12,684 nt of DNA from JADKIH01 sp031367345 (GCA_031367345.1 JANLPR010000175.1:1-12684); one strand, 5' to 3'; numbered from the stretch's first letter, positions 1 to 8,661 are shown. Program-made: numbers and translations. The notes: generated by a model not told the origin, from the sequence alone.

Positions 1-3000
1 TAAGGTTATTTTTCCTTTAGCTGTAAATTTTACTGCATTACTTATTAGGTTTAAAATTATCTGACGCAAACGCATCGGATCACCTTCTAAAACTTCAGGA
101 ATAGAAAAGCCATATTCTGAAACTAATTTTAAATTTTTTTCCTGTAATTTGTTTTCAAACACCTGAATCATACTGGAAATGGAGGCAATTAAATTAAATG
201 GTATTTGCTCAAAGGTCATTTTTCCTGCATCTACTTTAGCAAGATCAAGTATATCATTTATTAAAACGAGTAAAGCATCACCCGATGCTTTAATTGCGTT
301 TATGTATTCTTTTTGTTTTTTATTTAAATCTGTTTTTAATACCACATTTGTAAACCCGATAATCGAATTCATCGGTGTGCGGATTTCATGACTCATGTTT
401 GACAAAAATTGCTGTTTTGCTTTTACCGCATCCTCAGCTATTTGTGCAGCGGCTTCTGCTTTACTTTTTGCTTCTTCCAGTTGGTGGAATGCGCTTTTTA
501 ATGCATTTTCTGTTTGGCGTTGCTCAGTAATATCGGTGTGAACACCAATCCATTCCTGAATCAACCCTTCGGAATTTAAAGAAGGAATTGCCCGAATAGA
601 AAAATTTCCCCAGTTACCATCTTTCAATAGGACACGGTGCTCAAAAATAAAGTTCTTGCCCTCGCTAACGGCTTCGTTCCAAGCGTCAATTGTAGGTTGA
701 GCGTCATCAGGATGAATAGCATTTGCCCATCCAAAGCCTTGATACTCATCGTAACTTTGGCCAGTAAGTGAAGCCCAAGCTAACTGTTCGCCTATCATTT
801 CGCCACTTGCACTGTTAGTCCATAAAATCCCTTGAACAGCAGAAATAGCTCCTTGAAACCGTTGTTCATTTTTTTCAATTTTTTTGCGATCATTAACCTG
901 TTCCGTAATTTCATGTGCTAAACACATCACACCTGAAATAGCACCTTCAGAGTCTCTTAATGGTTCGTAAACAAATTTTACAAATATATTTTCTAACTTT
1001 CCGCTTCGATTAAAATTAACAGGACTTTCTGCTGATACAAAACGTTCACCTGTTTTATAAACATTCTCCAAAAGTTCTTTATAACCTTGGCTCCTAACCT
1101 CAGGCAATACCTCAAAAACGGGTTTATTTATTGCTTCTATTATCTTTCTATCCCAAATATCAGCCATTTTTTGATTGATTGTTTCAATTACAAATTCTTC
1201 TCCAAGCATTACGCAAATAGCTACTGGTGCCTGAAGTACTAATTGCCGAAACCGCTCTTCACTTGCCTGTATTTTCTTCAATGCTTGTTTCTCTGCTTCA
1301 TATTGTGCCTCTAATGCTTTTTTTACAGTTACCTGAGTGGTTACATCATGCGCAATAGTGGTGACACCCGAAATAGATTCATCGGCTTCGCAATGGGGCT
1401 GGTAAACAATATTAAAATACTTGTCTTCTAATTTGTCTTTGTGTTGTAATTGGGCAAGCATTTCGTTGGCATAAACAGGCATGCCTGTGGTAAAAACTTT
1501 ATCAATCATCGCGGGAAATGGTTGATTTTTAAGTTCTGGTAAAACTTGCAACAAGGTTTTACCTTCCACATCCGTTCCTTTGCCCCAAAACTCTTTCATC
1601 AAATCATTGGCAAGTGTAATCACCATATCTTTTCCCTTCATTATAGAAAAAGCAAATGGCGATTGCATGAGCATCATGTGATAGCGTTTATTACTTTCTT
1701 CTATTTTCTTCAATGCTTTTTGTTCTGCTTCACGCTGCTCGGCTAATGCTTTTTTTACAATTACCTGAGCGGTTACTTCGTGAGCAATAACAGTTACACC
1801 CGAAATGGTTTCGTCAGCTTCCAAATAAGGTTGGTAAACAAAATTAAAATACACCTCTTCCCATTTTCCATTACGCATAATTGGTGCTAGGAGCTCATCG
1901 CCATAAAAAGGAATGCCGGTAGTGTACACAGCATTGAGCAAACCCGGGAATTCGGAATCTTTAAGTTCAGGTATCACTTCAAACAATGATTTTCCTTCTA
2001 CTTCTTTGCCTTTTCCCCAAAAATCTTTTATGCTATCATTTGCAAGTGCAATCACCATGTTTTTTCCTTTAAAAATGGCAAAACCAAATGGTGATCTCAT
2101 CAACATCATGTTGTAACGTTTTTCGCTGTCTGCAATCTGCTTAAGCGCTTTTTGCTCCACCTCATGCTGGGCCTCTAATGCTTTTTTCACTATTACAGAA
2201 GCGGTTACTTCAGAAGCAATAACGGTAACCCCCGAAATAGTTTCGTCTGCTTCCAGATAGGGTTGATAAACAAAATTAAAATACACATCTTCCTGTTTTC
2301 CATTGCGCAAAATCTGGGCAAGCAGCTCATCTCCATAAAAGGGAATGCCGGTGGTGTAAACCTTATCAAGCAAACCGGGGAATGCGGAATCTTTAAGTTC
2401 AGGGATTACATCAAACAATGGCTTTCCTTCTACGTCATTGCCTTTCCCCCAAAATGTTTTAATGCTATCGTTGGCAAGTGTGATCACCATATTTTTAGCT
2501 TTAAAAATGGCAAAACCGAAAGGCGATTTCATGAGCATCATGTTGTATCGCTTTTCGCTGTCTGCAATTAGTTTCAACGCTTTTTTATCAAACTCATGCT
2601 GTGTAATCAAGGTTTTATTTTCTGTAACATCCTCAGTCCGGTGAATAATATATTTAACATTATTATTATCATCCAGTATAGGCGAGTTAGTTGCTTGCCA
2701 ATACTTCAGTTCATACCCGCCACCCTCCGATTCTGGTTTTGGAATATCGTATTTTACAACAGGCAATTCATCCTTTGTTTTATTTTTAATTACCCGGTTA
2801 AAAGAAGCCCGTACAATACTTTCTCCATTTGCGGTTTTATCATCAGGATTATCAGGAAATACATCAAAGGCATTACGCCCCACAATATTTTCTCTTACAG
2901 TCGTTGTGGCTTTTAAAAACGCATCAGATACAGCCACTATAGCAAAGTTGGTATCGATGACAACCAACAATTCCGAAGACTGTTCGAATATGTTTATATA

Positions 3001-3015
3001 ATCTTTTGTATCCAT
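1..3015 (-). CDS. Multi-PAS sensor histidine kinase (3' part beyond window)
   Basis: Reading the minus strand from the ATG at 3015-3013 gives 1005 codons without a stop, running off the left edge. An in-frame TAG lies six codons upstream of this ATG, so the start cannot lie further upstream. There is no signal peptide or membrane segment, so the protein should be cytosolic. Domains in order: PAS 1 (about 8-135); PAS modules starting at S153, S297, S441 and S585; a PAS/PAC module at about 716-830 ending DITEQ; a coiled coil rich in E, K and A (about 833-868); then HisKA with the H-box FLSNMSHEIRTPMNS, whose phospho-acceptor is H876. The last visible part is the N-box of the ATPase domain (LRQIILNLISNAVKF, key Asn N993). 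The G-boxes, and any receiver domain, would lie outside the window. Several PAS modules end in VT(E/A/T)-type linkers. The family autophosphorylates on His and passes the phosphate to a response regulator. Ligand and partner cannot be told. It is convergent with nothing visible and lies downstream of ssrA on the same strand, behind a terminator. Confidence 0.95.
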   Translation of the reverse strand, partial: MDTKDYINIFEQSSELLVVIDTNFAIVAVSDAFLKATTTVRENIVGRNAFDVFPDNPDDKTANGESIVRASFNRVIKNKTKDELPVVKYDIPKPESEGGGYELKYWQATNSPILDDNNNVKYIIHRTEDVTENKTLITQHEFDKKALKLIADSEKRYNMMLMKSPFGFAIFKAKNMVITLANDSIKTFWGKGNDVEGKPLFDVIPELKDSAFPGLLDKVYTTGIPFYGDELLAQILRNGKQEDVYFNFVYQPYLEADETISGVTVIASEVTASVIVKKALEAQHEVEQKALKQIADSEKRYNMMLMRSPFGFAIFKGKNMVIALANDSIKDFWGKGKEVEGKSLFEVIPELKDSEFPGLLNAVYTTGIPFYGDELLAPIMRNGKWEEVYFNFVYQPYLEADETISGVTVIAHEVTAQVIVKKALAEQREAEQKALKKIEESNKRYHMMLMQSPFAFSIMKGKDMVITLANDLMKEFWGKGTDVEGKTLLQVLPELKNQPFPAMIDKVFTTGMPVYANEMLAQLQHKDKLEDKYFNIVYQPHCEADESISGVTTIAHDVTTQVTVKKALEAQYEAEKQALKKIQASEERFRQLVLQAPVAICVMLGEEFVIETINQKMADIWDRKIIEAINKPVFEVLPEVRSQGYKELLENVYKTGERFVSAESPVNFNRSGKLENIFVKFVYEPLRDSEGAISGVMCLAHEITEQVNDRKKIEKNEQRFQGAISAVQGILWTNSASGEMIGEQLAWASLTGQSYDEYQGFGWANAIHPDDAQPTIDAWNEAVSEGKNFIFEHRVLLKDGNWGNFSIRAIPSLNSEGLIQEWIGVHTDITEQRQTENALKSAFHQLEEAKSKAEAAAQIAEDAVKAKQQFLSNMSHEIRTPMNSIIGFTNVVLKTDLNKKQKEYINAIKASGDALLVLINDILDLAKVDAGKMTFEQIPFNLIASISSMIQVFENKLQEKNLKLVSEYGFSIPEVLEGDPMRLRQIILNLISNAVKFTAKGKITL
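1264..2559 (-). repeat. Three tandem PAS-coding modules, 432 bp each
   Basis: Within the kinase gene, three modules of exactly 144 codons follow one another: 2559-2128, 2127-1696 and 1695-1264 (residues 153-296, 297-440, 441-584). Each starts with S-x-K-R-Y-x-MMLM-x-SPF and carries FWGKG, VEGK, ELK and YFN-(F/I)-VYQP, ending in VT-x-x-V-x-VKKAL plus a short E/K/Q-rich linker. Modules one and two differ at about 23 of 144 residues by my alignment (about 84% identical). The third is more diverged. A fourth related module starts at residue 585 in the same phase (SEERFRQLVLQAPVAI), but is followed by the next PAS after only 131 residues. The pattern indicates successive in-frame duplications within one gene. 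Confidence 0.9.
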
Positions 3016-3134
3016 AAGTTCGTAAATATCCTATAAAGAATCTGATTTCTGTGTTTTATTTTCCACCTCCGATAAAAGCGGAAAGGGAGCTTGATTTACT
3101 TTTTGATTTTATAGGTTTTTGCTACTTATCAAAA

Positions 3135-3163
3135 CCAAGCTAAAAAAAGAATTCCGTTTTCAA
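3135..3163 (-). promoter_or_regulatory. Weak candidate promoter for the PAS kinase
   Basis: On the minus strand a TTG (3163-3161) is followed after 18 nt by TAGCTTGG (3142-3135), one mismatch from the Bacteroidota -7 box TAnnTTTG. It lies about 120 nt before the kinase ATG and just after the ssrA terminator. No better match is seen in this gap. The rest of 3016-3171 holds nothing else I can name, apart from a GGAGGTGG run (minus strand, about 45 nt before the ATG) that is too far away to serve as a ribosome binding site. Confidence 0.25.
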
Positions 3164-3171
3164 GTAAAAAC

Positions 3172-3209
3172 AAAAAAGTGTAGAAAAAACTATTTTTCTA
3201 CACTTTTTT
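3172..3209 (-). terminator. Rho-independent terminator of ssrA
   Basis: The arms 3172-3188 and 3193-3209 are perfectly complementary over 17 bp, with a 4-nt loop at 3189-3192. The stem core is GTGTAG/CTACAC, flanked by A and T runs on both sides, so the hairpin reads as A-tract, stem, T-tract on either strand and could stop transcription from both directions. It begins 3 nt after the mature 3' end of the tmRNA, the usual place for the ssrA terminator, and insulates the kinase gene from it. Confidence 0.88.
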
Positions 3210-3212
3210 TTG

Positions 3213-3576
3213 TGGAGCTGGAGGGAGTTGAACCCTCGTCCAGACAAGCAATCAATAAACTTTCTACACGCTTAGTGTTCATTAATTGTCGGCGGCATAA
3301 CTGCTAAACACGCGCTATTATGCAACTTAGTTCCTTGGATCTTAGTCCCGATGCAGGAGACATCATCGGAGAGCATTCACCATACGATACTTCCGAGTAG
3401 AAAACGGGTGAACAGGTCTTCAGGAAGTAGTCAATTGATTAATCTTCTGATTAAGCAGCTAACGCGTAAGAATTGTTGCCAGTTAGGCAGTTGAGAACCG
3501 TGTTTTACGAGGCTGATTCCCGACCCTCGACGTGCTTACTTACCAATTTCACTCACTGTCAAATCCAGGCAGCCCC
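3213..3576 (-). ncRNA. ssrA: Transfer-messenger RNA (tmRNA)
   Basis: This RNA rescues ribosomes stalled on broken mRNAs: it enters as an alanyl-tRNA with SmpB, then supplies a short reading frame encoding a degradation tag. The 5' end GGGGCTG (3576-3570) pairs with CAGCTCC (3220-3214) to form the 7-bp acceptor stem, with A at 3213 as the discriminator base. A T-arm with GAGGG/CCCTC and the loop TTCAACT sits just before the 3' strand. The 5' half continues CCTGGATTTGACAG, typical of tmRNA. The tag frame is at 3480-3451. Mature length without CCA is about 364 nt, normal for one-piece bacterial tmRNA. The genome reads CAA rather than CCA after the discriminator, so CCA would have to be added by tRNA nucleotidyltransferase. 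It is transcribed alone, between a candidate promoter box and a strong terminator. Confidence 0.97.
3451..3480 (-). other. tmRNA proteolysis-tag reading frame
   Basis: The resume codon is GGC (3480-3478). The frame encodes GNNSYALAA and stops at TAA (3453-3451). With the alanine carried by the tmRNA itself the tag would be A-GNNSYALAA. The YALAA end is the type recognised by ClpXP-like proteases. The stop codon lies in the 5' arm of a small hairpin (3454-3439; TTAATC/GATTAA stem, 4-nt loop), as expected for the helix following the tag in tmRNA. Confidence 0.92.
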
Positions 3577-3591
3577 GTTAAAATGGTTCTG

Positions 3592-3599
3592 CAAATTTA
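3592..3599 (-). promoter_or_regulatory. Candidate -7 promoter box for ssrA
   Basis: The minus strand reads TAAATTTG, an exact match to the Bacteroidota -7 consensus TAnnTTTG, ending 15 nt before the mature tmRNA 5' end. Transcription would therefore start a few bases upstream of the processed end. I see no TTG -33 box at the usual 17-23 nt spacing. It sits in the 108-nt gap between ssrA and the upstream protease gene. Confidence 0.6.
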
Positions 3600-3684
3600 C
3601 GGATTTTATTCCGTTTATCGTATCTCTATTTTTATTCGTATTTTAAATTGCCTTAAAATCGAATTTATATTTTATTCTCCTATT

Positions 3685-6600
3685 TTATTGCTTCACTATT
3701 TTCCAACTCTTCTGCCATTTCTCCCCTTTAATATTCACTACATATATTCCTGCTGCCAAATCGCTGCAATTTATTTGCTTGGTCATACTTCCCACTTTTA
3801 CAAAATTACTCTGAACCAACTGTTGGCCCAACGCATTCGTAATTTGTAAACTGATTTTTTCTGTCCCCGAAAAATCAAATTCTACATTCAGCCAATTCGA
3901 TAAAATCGGATTCGGGAATAGTTTTATTTGTTCAAGACTTGGTTCAGCTGCTATGCCAACCGAAAAATAATAAATGGTGGCCGAATCGGTACATCCCCAA
4001 TTCTGATCGTTAATAACCACTGTATAATCTCCTGTATGTGCAGGCGTACATGTATCTCCTGTACATCCTGTAAATGTTGCACCATTATAATACCACGAAT
4101 ACGTGTATTGATTTCCTGTTGGTGTAGCTACTAATCCACTTGGCGTAATTGCTATTGCGGGATTAATATTTGTTTCACTTACACCTATCGTTGATGAATT
4201 AGTACAACCATTTGCATTGGTAACGATCACCGAATAATTTCCTGCTGTACTCACTGTAATACATGATTGCGTACCACCTCCATTCCATGCGTATGCCGGA
4301 TATCCTTGTGTAGCACAAATCGTTTCTATTGCTCCTTTACAAATATTGGTTGGTCCTGTTATACTCACCGGTGGAATAGGAGAGAAGCTCACTAGTTGTG
4401 TGTCGTTGCCTACGCAACCTACGGCATCATGAATAGTAACCGAATAAATTCCATTCGACGTTACTGAAATACACTCGGTTGTTGCTCCTGTATTCCATGC
4501 ATAGTCTGTGTATCCTATCGGAACACACAATTCTAAAATACTTCCGGCACATGGTGTATGACTTCCGGTAATTGTGGTAGTAATCGAATTTGAAAATGTA
4601 ACAGCTGCTGTATTACTCGCTGTACATCCGTTCGCTCCTGTAATTGTTACTGTATAGTTACCGGTCGAATTCACACTTATGCATCGTGCTGTACTTCCTG
4701 TCGACCATTGATACAATGAACTTCCTGTAGGTGCACATAGTTGTCCTACGGCTCCTATGCATAGTGAAGTTGGACCGGTTATCGTAGCATTCAACTGTGA
4801 AAAGATTGTTAGCCCTTGTGAACTACTTGCTGTACATCCATTCAAATTCGTAATTGTTACTGTATAAATTCCCGATGTGCTTGTGTTTATACATCTAGTT
4901 GTTTCCCCTGTTGACCAGCTATATTGATATCCTGTTCCTGACAGTGAACAATACTGTACATTGGTTCCGTAACATGCTGTTGAAGGCCCGGAAATAGACG
5001 CTGAAAAAGCGGCATAACTGGTTATCGATCTCGATGCTGATGCAGAACAACCATTCGCATCAGTTACTGTTACAGTATATGGTCCTCCACTCGTAATTGT
5101 AATGCATTGCGATGTCGATCCATTCGACCATTGTACCGTGCCAACTGTTGTTGCACACAATTGAATGCTTTGTCCAAAACAAATTCCTGTCGGTCCTGTA
5201 ATCGATAAATTTAAATTTGATCCGAAACTGATCGAATGATTTGCTGTAGATGTACAGCCGTTTACATCGGTTAATGTAACAATGTAATTTCCCGCTGTAG
5301 TAACATTTATGCATCGTGTTGTTTGTCCGCTCGACCAAGAATATATTGTATATCCTGTTGGTGCACAAAGCTGCGCCGATGTTCCAAAACATGCTGTTGT
5401 TGGTCCACTGATTACTGCAGTTGGTACACTATAGTAATTCAAGTGATAAGTTGAAGATGCTGTACAGCCATTCGCAGCTGAAGCAGTAGCAATATACGAT
5501 CCTGAATCGGGAACTGTAATACAAGCTGTACTTTCTGCAGTTGACCATGCAATTGCAGTTCCGTTGGTTGAAGCACATAACAAAGCAGCTGTTCCCGGAC
5601 AAACTATTCCCGGACCGGCAATGCTTATTGTTGGATTATTTAATACTGTTAAACTTTGCGATGCGCTACTTGTGCATCCGTTTGCATCTGTTGCTGTTAC
5701 GGAAAAACTTCCTCCGGGAGAAGGTGGCGTTATGCATTGTGTTGTTTGTGACGATGACCATAAATAAGTTGGATATCCTGAAGAAGCACATAATTGCGGA
5801 AATGAATTTGCACATCCACTGCTTGGTCCACTTACTGTAACCGGTGTAACTGAATAAAAATTTATTGTGGCTGAACTTGTGGCCGAACAACCGGTGTTAT
5901 CACTTGCTCTCACTGTATAGGTTCCATTTAGCGTAGGTGTAATGCATGCTGTTGTTTGTCCGCTCGACCATAAATAATTTGCGAAGCCGGCATCGGCGCA
6001 TAATTGTGCTCCTGTATTCGGACATGCTTGCGATGGCCCGGTAATGTTAACTGATAATGAACTTCCATAAGTAACAGTTTGCGATGCAGAAGATGTACAA
6101 CCATGCGTATCTGTTATCGTAGTAGTATAACTTCCGCTAACAGTTATATTTATACAACTCGCCGTTGCAGCATTTGACCAAGCATAAGTATAACTTCCGC
6201 TGTTTGCGCACAACTGAATTGTAGAACCGTTGCATGCACTTGTAGGTCCTGTAATGGCTGCAGTCGGATTAGTATAAACGATTGTCGATTTTGAAGCTGT
6301 GGCTGTGCAACCGTTAGCATTTGTAACTGTCACAACATAATTTCCTGATGTACTTGGATTAATACATTGCGTTGTTTGTCCACTCGACCAGCTATAACTA
6401 TTTCCTGTACTAGAACATAATGTTCCCGGTGATGAAGTGCAAGAAGAATCAGCTCCTGTAACTGCCGGTGTAAAATTGGGATAAATAGTTACTGTTTTTG
6501 ATGCTGTACCTGTACATCCACTTGCATTGGTAACTGTTACTGAATAGGTTCCGGATGATGGCGGATTAATACATTGTGTAGTGCCGCCATTTGACCATGC

Positions 6601-8613
6601 ATATTGTGTGTATGTTGTGCCTGTACAAATTGCAGGGTTTGTATTTAAACATGCAGCCGTAGCTCCTGTAAGTGTAACTGTTGGCGAATTGTTTATTGTA
6701 AATGATTTGGATGCACTTGCTGTACAACCATTGGCATCGGTTACTGTTACTGTATAGGTTGCTGACGATGCCGGCGTGATGCATTGCGTTGTACCGCCAC
6801 CTGTCCAAGAATAACCGGTGAAACTTGGACTTGCACATAGTTGAGTAACATTTGCACTACATGCAGAAGTTGCTCCTGTTATTGAAACACTTGCTGAACA
6901 TGGATTCACAGCGCAAATTTGAAATGTTCCTACTTCGTCATTGTTTACGTCCCACATTCGGATCCAAATTGTTGATCCTGCTGTCTGACTACTTACAATT
7001 GCTCGCGGCATTGTTGGTGTTGTTGCATTACCACCGGCATAGCAATTAATCAATGCGAGTGAAGTACATGTTCCGCTATACAATGCCATGCCCATATCTG
7101 TGAGTGTTCCTGCCATCGTATTAATTTCTATTACTCCTGATGCCGGCACTACTGCCGAAAACCACACATCGCCATCTCCATTGCCATCGCAAGAAACAAC
7201 AGGTACTGTTGAATTAGTAGCAGCTGTATTGTCGCCGGAAACTGGTGAACAACTTGTTCCTACTGTAAGTGAAGTTGCAGTACAAGGATCATCATTTGTC
7301 GCGCTACAAATTGTTAGGCATGATGATGCTGCAATACGATTTTGAATGAAGGTTTTTGGTTGTGTTCCAAATCCAAGTGCTAAGTTAATTCCTGTATTGG
7401 GAGGCAAATGACAATAACTCATGATTGTTCCTTTTGCAGGAATTGGTCCTTGTGCACATCCTGTTGGATCGGAAGCATAACCGGCATTCGGTCCGCAACC
7501 ATCGATGGCTGTTGAATTTCCATTCCATACACAGTCGTGCGTGTGTGAAGATCCAAGATTATGTCCTTGCTCATGTGAAACAACTTCTACAGTCCAACTA
7601 TAAGTGGGTATGTTATTATAATTTGCATTGATTCCTGTATATGCCATGTGATAACTCAGTGTTGGATCGCATAGTACATCTAACCAAGCAACACCACCAC
7701 CTCCATTGTAGCCTAAAAGTGTAGCAAGGTCGCCTGTGAATGAAGTTCTGTTGGTTCCAAATTGATCGAGGTAATCGTTGGAAGCCGGACCAACATAAGG
7801 ATCAATAGAATTCCAAACGTAAAGTGTATTTAATTTCGCAGTGATTCCATCATTGGCATATTCAGCAGACACTTGATTAAAAATTCCATTAATGTATGTT
7901 GAAACTGCCGGAACCGTTAATTTATCTGTATAAATATCTTGATCTGTTTCCCAATAAAAATTTACACATTTAGTAGATGTTGTAATGTTAGGATTGTTCA
8001 AACGCATACCCGGTTTTGTTCGACTAAATTCTGACGTTACCCCACATTGAAATGGAATGGCAGCTTTCAAATTAGCATCATTATAAAAAATATAATTTCC
8101 AAAATTGTCTTTCGAAAGTTTACCGAGATTGTAATTACCTTTTTCTGTTGCTATGATTCCCATCACATCGTTTTCGGAAAATGAAAATGCTGCTATAGAC
8201 TCACTATTTCCGGAAACTATTCCTTGATAGTTGCTAAATGAAATTTGTTTTTCGTTCGACTGACGACTTGTAAGCAATTTAAAGCTGCCGGTATATATCT
8301 CTTTCTTGATCAATTCAAGAGTGATAATGCCGCTTCCTTCGGGATTGGGTAAATTTATTTTTAAATAATTGGGTTGTTCATCAATTATTTGTTGAACAAC
8401 TTTTTTGTTCAACACCAATAATTGGTAGGAGGAAAGTGAACGACTAAGTTCAATGTTTTTCGATTCGGTTACAGAAAAAGGTGTTTTAGCCTCACTCAAA
8501 AAAAGTCCTTTCTCTCTAAAAGAAGAAATAATCTTAAATAGGTCGCCGCCGCGAGAAGAACTTGTACTTAGGATCAATAAAAATAATAGAGAATAGTGTA
8601 ATTTTTTTTTCAT
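3685..8613 (-). CDS. Secreted M12-type zinc metalloprotease with Ig-like repeats and T9SS tail
   Basis: A 1642-residue multidomain extracellular protease. An N-terminal signal peptide (MKKK, then a Leu-rich stretch to about residue 20) directs Sec export. Residues about 27-210 resemble the propeptide of reprolysin-like enzymes, including YQGIVSGNSESIAAFSF. The catalytic domain (about 215-430) has the metzincin zinc motif HEQGHNLGSSH: ligands H347, H351, H357, general base E348. A Met-turn GTIMSYC follows at M398, and an HTHDC-W-(x)n-DGCGP stretch is rich in cysteines. Residues about 436-572 form a cysteine-containing beta domain of the jelly-roll/PPC-like kind (NDDPC start, DVWF motif). Then come thirteen Ig-like repeats (575-1484), a degenerate one (about 1485-1555), and a T9SS type A sorting domain (KLFPNP from 1564, ending in AAGIYVVNIKGEKW and a basic end) for outer-membrane translocation and probable surface attachment. 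Substrate is unknown; nutrient protein digestion or adhesion is inference. No SD is visible; the start is set by the signal peptide. The gene is probably monocistronic. Confidence 0.94.
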   Translation of the reverse strand: MKKKLHYSLLFLLILSTSSSRGGDLFKIISSFREKGLFLSEAKTPFSVTESKNIELSRSLSSYQLLVLNKKVVQQIIDEQPNYLKINLPNPEGSGIITLELIKKEIYTGSFKLLTSRQSNEKQISFSNYQGIVSGNSESIAAFSFSENDVMGIIATEKGNYNLGKLSKDNFGNYIFYNDANLKAAIPFQCGVTSEFSRTKPGMRLNNPNITTSTKCVNFYWETDQDIYTDKLTVPAVSTYINGIFNQVSAEYANDGITAKLNTLYVWNSIDPYVGPASNDYLDQFGTNRTSFTGDLATLLGYNGGGGVAWLDVLCDPTLSYHMAYTGINANYNNIPTYSWTVEVVSHEQGHNLGSSHTHDCVWNGNSTAIDGCGPNAGYASDPTGCAQGPIPAKGTIMSYCHLPPNTGINLALGFGTQPKTFIQNRIAASSCLTICSATNDDPCTATSLTVGTSCSPVSGDNTAATNSTVPVVSCDGNGDGDVWFSAVVPASGVIEINTMAGTLTDMGMALYSGTCTSLALINCYAGGNATTPTMPRAIVSSQTAGSTIWIRMWDVNNDEVGTFQICAVNPCSASVSITGATSACSANVTQLCASPSFTGYSWTGGGTTQCITPASSATYTVTVTDANGCTASASKSFTINNSPTVTLTGATAACLNTNPAICTGTTYTQYAWSNGGTTQCINPPSSGTYSVTVTNASGCTGTASKTVTIYPNFTPAVTGADSSCTSSPGTLCSSTGNSYSWSSGQTTQCINPSTSGNYVVTVTNANGCTATASKSTIVYTNPTAAITGPTSACNGSTIQLCANSGSYTYAWSNAATASCINITVSGSYTTTITDTHGCTSSASQTVTYGSSLSVNITGPSQACPNTGAQLCADAGFANYLWSSGQTTACITPTLNGTYTVRASDNTGCSATSSATINFYSVTPVTVSGPSSGCANSFPQLCASSGYPTYLWSSSQTTQCITPPSPGGSFSVTATDANGCTSSASQSLTVLNNPTISIAGPGIVCPGTAALLCASTNGTAIAWSTAESTACITVPDSGSYIATASAANGCTASSTYHLNYYSVPTAVISGPTTACFGTSAQLCAPTGYTIYSWSSGQTTRCINVTTAGNYIVTLTDVNGCTSTANHSISFGSNLNLSITGPTGICFGQSIQLCATTVGTVQWSNGSTSQCITITSGGPYTVTVTDANGCSASASRSITSYAAFSASISGPSTACYGTNVQYCSLSGTGYQYSWSTGETTRCINTSTSGIYTVTITNLNGCTASSSQGLTIFSQLNATITGPTSLCIGAVGQLCAPTGSSLYQWSTGSTARCISVNSTGNYTVTITGANGCTASNTAAVTFSNSITTTITGSHTPCAGSILELCVPIGYTDYAWNTGATTECISVTSNGIYSVTIHDAVGCVGNDTQLVSFSPIPPVSITGPTNICKGAIETICATQGYPAYAWNGGGTQSCITVSTAGNYSVIVTNANGCTNSSTIGVSETNINPAIAITPSGLVATPTGNQYTYSWYYNGATFTGCTGDTCTPAHTGDYTVVINDQNWGCTDSATIYYFSVGIAAEPSLEQIKLFPNPILSNWLNVEFDFSGTEKISLQITNALGQQLVQSNFVKVGSMTKQINCSDLAAGIYVVNIKGEKWQKSWKIVKQ
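4162..6891 (-). repeat. Array of thirteen 70-residue four-cysteine Ig-like repeats
   Basis: Residues 575-1484 of the protease split into thirteen units of 69-71 residues, 910 residues in all. A unit reads roughly: (I/V)(T/S)GP-x-x-x-C, Q-L-C-A, Y-x-W-S-x-G, T-T-x-C-I-x-V, S-G-x-Y-x-V-T-(V/I)-T, then N-G-C-T-A-S-A-S. The conserved Trp and the Y-x-V-T-V-T-D-x-N-G-C end are those of PKD/Ig-like repeats common in Bacteroidota cell-surface proteins. Every unit also carries three further cysteines, giving four at fixed places and probably two disulfides. The units are protein-level repeats; their DNA has diverged, so this is not a recent expansion. A fourteenth, degenerate unit (after residue 1485) lacks the regular cysteine pattern. 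Confidence 0.92.
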
Positions 8614-8661
8614 TAGAATATTGGTTAAGAGAACTTGGGAGAGAGTGTGGTATTCAGTCTA

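Noticed and set aside
179..2916. Several plus-strand open frames of 60-110 codons opposite the kinase
   Set aside because: They are antisense shadows of the continuous minus-strand kinase frame. Similar peptides recur only because the PAS modules repeat.
3214..3576. An ordinary tRNA gene, suggested by the T-loop-like sequence near 3220-3240
   Set aside because: There is no anticodon arm nearby. The acceptor 5' strand lies about 360 nt away and a tag frame lies between, so it is tmRNA.
3119..3849. Small plus-strand open frames over the tmRNA region and the protease end
   Set aside because: They overlap ssrA, its terminator and the protease C-terminus, and show no recognisable protein features.
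5060..7631. Other-frame open frames within the protease repeat region on both strands
   Set aside because: The 210-bp repetitive coding sequence generates periodic stop-free stretches. Their translations are low-complexity and track the repeats of the real frame.
3685..8613. A frameshift or assembly break in the repetitive protease gene
   Set aside because: The frame is open throughout, all thirteen units keep 69-71 residues and four cysteines, and the C-terminal sorting domain is intact.
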